29,061 nt of DNA. Source: GCA-020352575 sp041635475 (GTDB lineage Bacteria > Actinomycetota > Acidimicrobiia > Spongiisociales > JAENVV01). The translations under genes and the position numbers were made by a program. The notes below the pieces were generated by a model that did not search any database, was not told the origin of the DNA, and was given only the letters and a program-made list of their open reading frames with translations. Positions 28,700-29,061 of the stretch are shown here, piece after piece. The first letter of the stretch is position 1; every line of letters starts with the position of its first letter. The stretch covers positions 1 to 29,061 of the forward strand of contig JBFKVA010000021.1 of assembly GCA_041635475.1 (NCBI GenBank), in the 5' to 3' direction.

Positions 28700-29061
28700 C
28701 GACGCCGAGGCGGTCGGCCAGCTCGTTCCGCCGGGCCCGGGAGTCCGGCGGAACCGCGTCCGGGTCCAACTCACCGAGGAGTTCGAGGAGCCGGAGTTCG
28801 TCGAACAACGCCCCGTGCTCCCGGGCCGTGGCCAGGCCCGCCTCGGCCAGCATCGTCGCCTCGTGGGTCTCGCCGCGAGCAGCCGCGATCGAGGCCCGGG
28901 CGTGGGCCAGCGACGGGGCCAGGTGGTCGGCCAGGTCGCCTGCTTCCTTGACCGCCGACTCGAGGGCATCGTCGGCACCGGCAGGATCGTCGATCGCTCG
29001 GGCGAGGGCCAGCGCCACGGCCGCCTCCAATGCCCCGAACGGGTCGTTGGCGGCGACGGCC
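28692..29061 (-). CDS. C-terminal part of a TPR-like helical protein (runs off the window)
   Basis: The minus strand is open from the window edge to a TGA at 28694-28692, so about 123 residues of the C-terminus are visible and the start is outside. The visible part is Ala/Leu-rich helix pairs, such as LAHARASIAAARGETHEATMLAEAGLATAREHGALFDELRLLELLGEL, typical of the TPR-like tail of large actinobacterial AAA-ATPase/adenylate-cyclase or LuxR-type regulators. I cannot tell which. It ends with RRNELADRLGVVT. The 3' end overlaps the large secreted protein gene by 8 bases. Confidence 0.6.
   Translation of the reverse strand, partial: AVAANDPFGALEAAVALALARAIDDPAGADDALESAVKEAGDLADHLAPSLAHARASIAAARGETHEATMLAEAGLATAREHGALFDELRLLELLGELDPDAVPPDSRARRNELADRLGVVT

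Overview
The window is compact, very GC-rich bacterial DNA (codon third positions are almost always G or C). Many starts are GTG or TTG, and genes are separated by few bases or overlap. An LCP (LytR-CpsA-Psr) protein, a DUF2891 protein, an ACAD10/11-type kinase gene and frequent leaderless-looking starts point to an actinobacterium. The best guess is the class Acidimicrobiia, an inference from gene content and style since no marker gene is present. No rRNA, tRNA, CRISPR array, transposase or phage gene was seen. No gene-free stretch exceeds about 140 bases.

Layout. 1-900: the end of a ParA/MinD-like gene and two small unknown proteins. 930-4365: a membrane-anchored HAD-IB phosphatase and a type IIA/PMCA-like calcium P-type ATPase, 7 bases apart. 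4349-5910 (minus): an MthK-like K+ channel coupled by an ATGA overlap to an unknown 186-residue protein. 5965-13562: an aromatic meta-cleavage neighbourhood. It holds an FAH-fold HpaG-like enzyme, a glutamine-synthetase-like gamma-glutamyl ligase, an acetoacetate-decarboxylase-like protein, an HpaD-like extradiol dioxygenase and an HpaE-like semialdehyde dehydrogenase. A divergent ArsR-type regulator with a clear promoter and palindromic operator, a 72-residue companion and a nitrilase-fold amidohydrolase complete it. 13652-14143: a secreted protein followed by a strong hairpin. 14200-18333: DUF2891 protein, ACAD10/11-type kinase and tandem hotdog thioesterase on the minus strand, divergent from an acyl-CoA dehydrogenase. 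18344-22730: an LCP lipoprotein, a membrane pyrophosphatase and an EamA transporter; between the last two lies a small array of GAGGTACGAG repeats in both orientations. 22742-29061: a GNAT-like protein, a tandem double histidine phosphatase, alanine dehydrogenase, a phosphotransacetylase-family enzyme, a large secreted protein with cadherin-like repeats, and the end of a TPR-like gene.

How the genes fit together. HpaD, HpaE and HpaG homologues are three steps of the homoprotocatechuate (3,4-dihydroxyphenylacetate) route. The GS-like ligase between them suggests an amine entry step through a gamma-glutamyl intermediate. The kinase, dehydrogenase and thioesterase set resembles a split bacterial ACAD11 system for hydroxyacyl-CoA catabolism. 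The Ca2+ ATPase, K+ channel, pyrophosphatase and EamA carrier form an ion and solute transport theme.

Most notable observations. (1) The K+ channel gene has an internal Met107 preceded by a near-perfect Shine-Dalgarno made partly of rare Arg codons, at the residue number where MthK makes its free RCK subunit. (2) A TAnnnT hexamer recurs 6-8 bases upstream of many ATG starts that lack a ribosome binding site. (3) The GAGGTACGAG repeat array fills the whole gap before the EamA gene. (4) The GS-like ligase is embedded in a meta-cleavage cluster. (5) The acyl-CoA dehydrogenase and kinase genes form an ACAD11-like pair.
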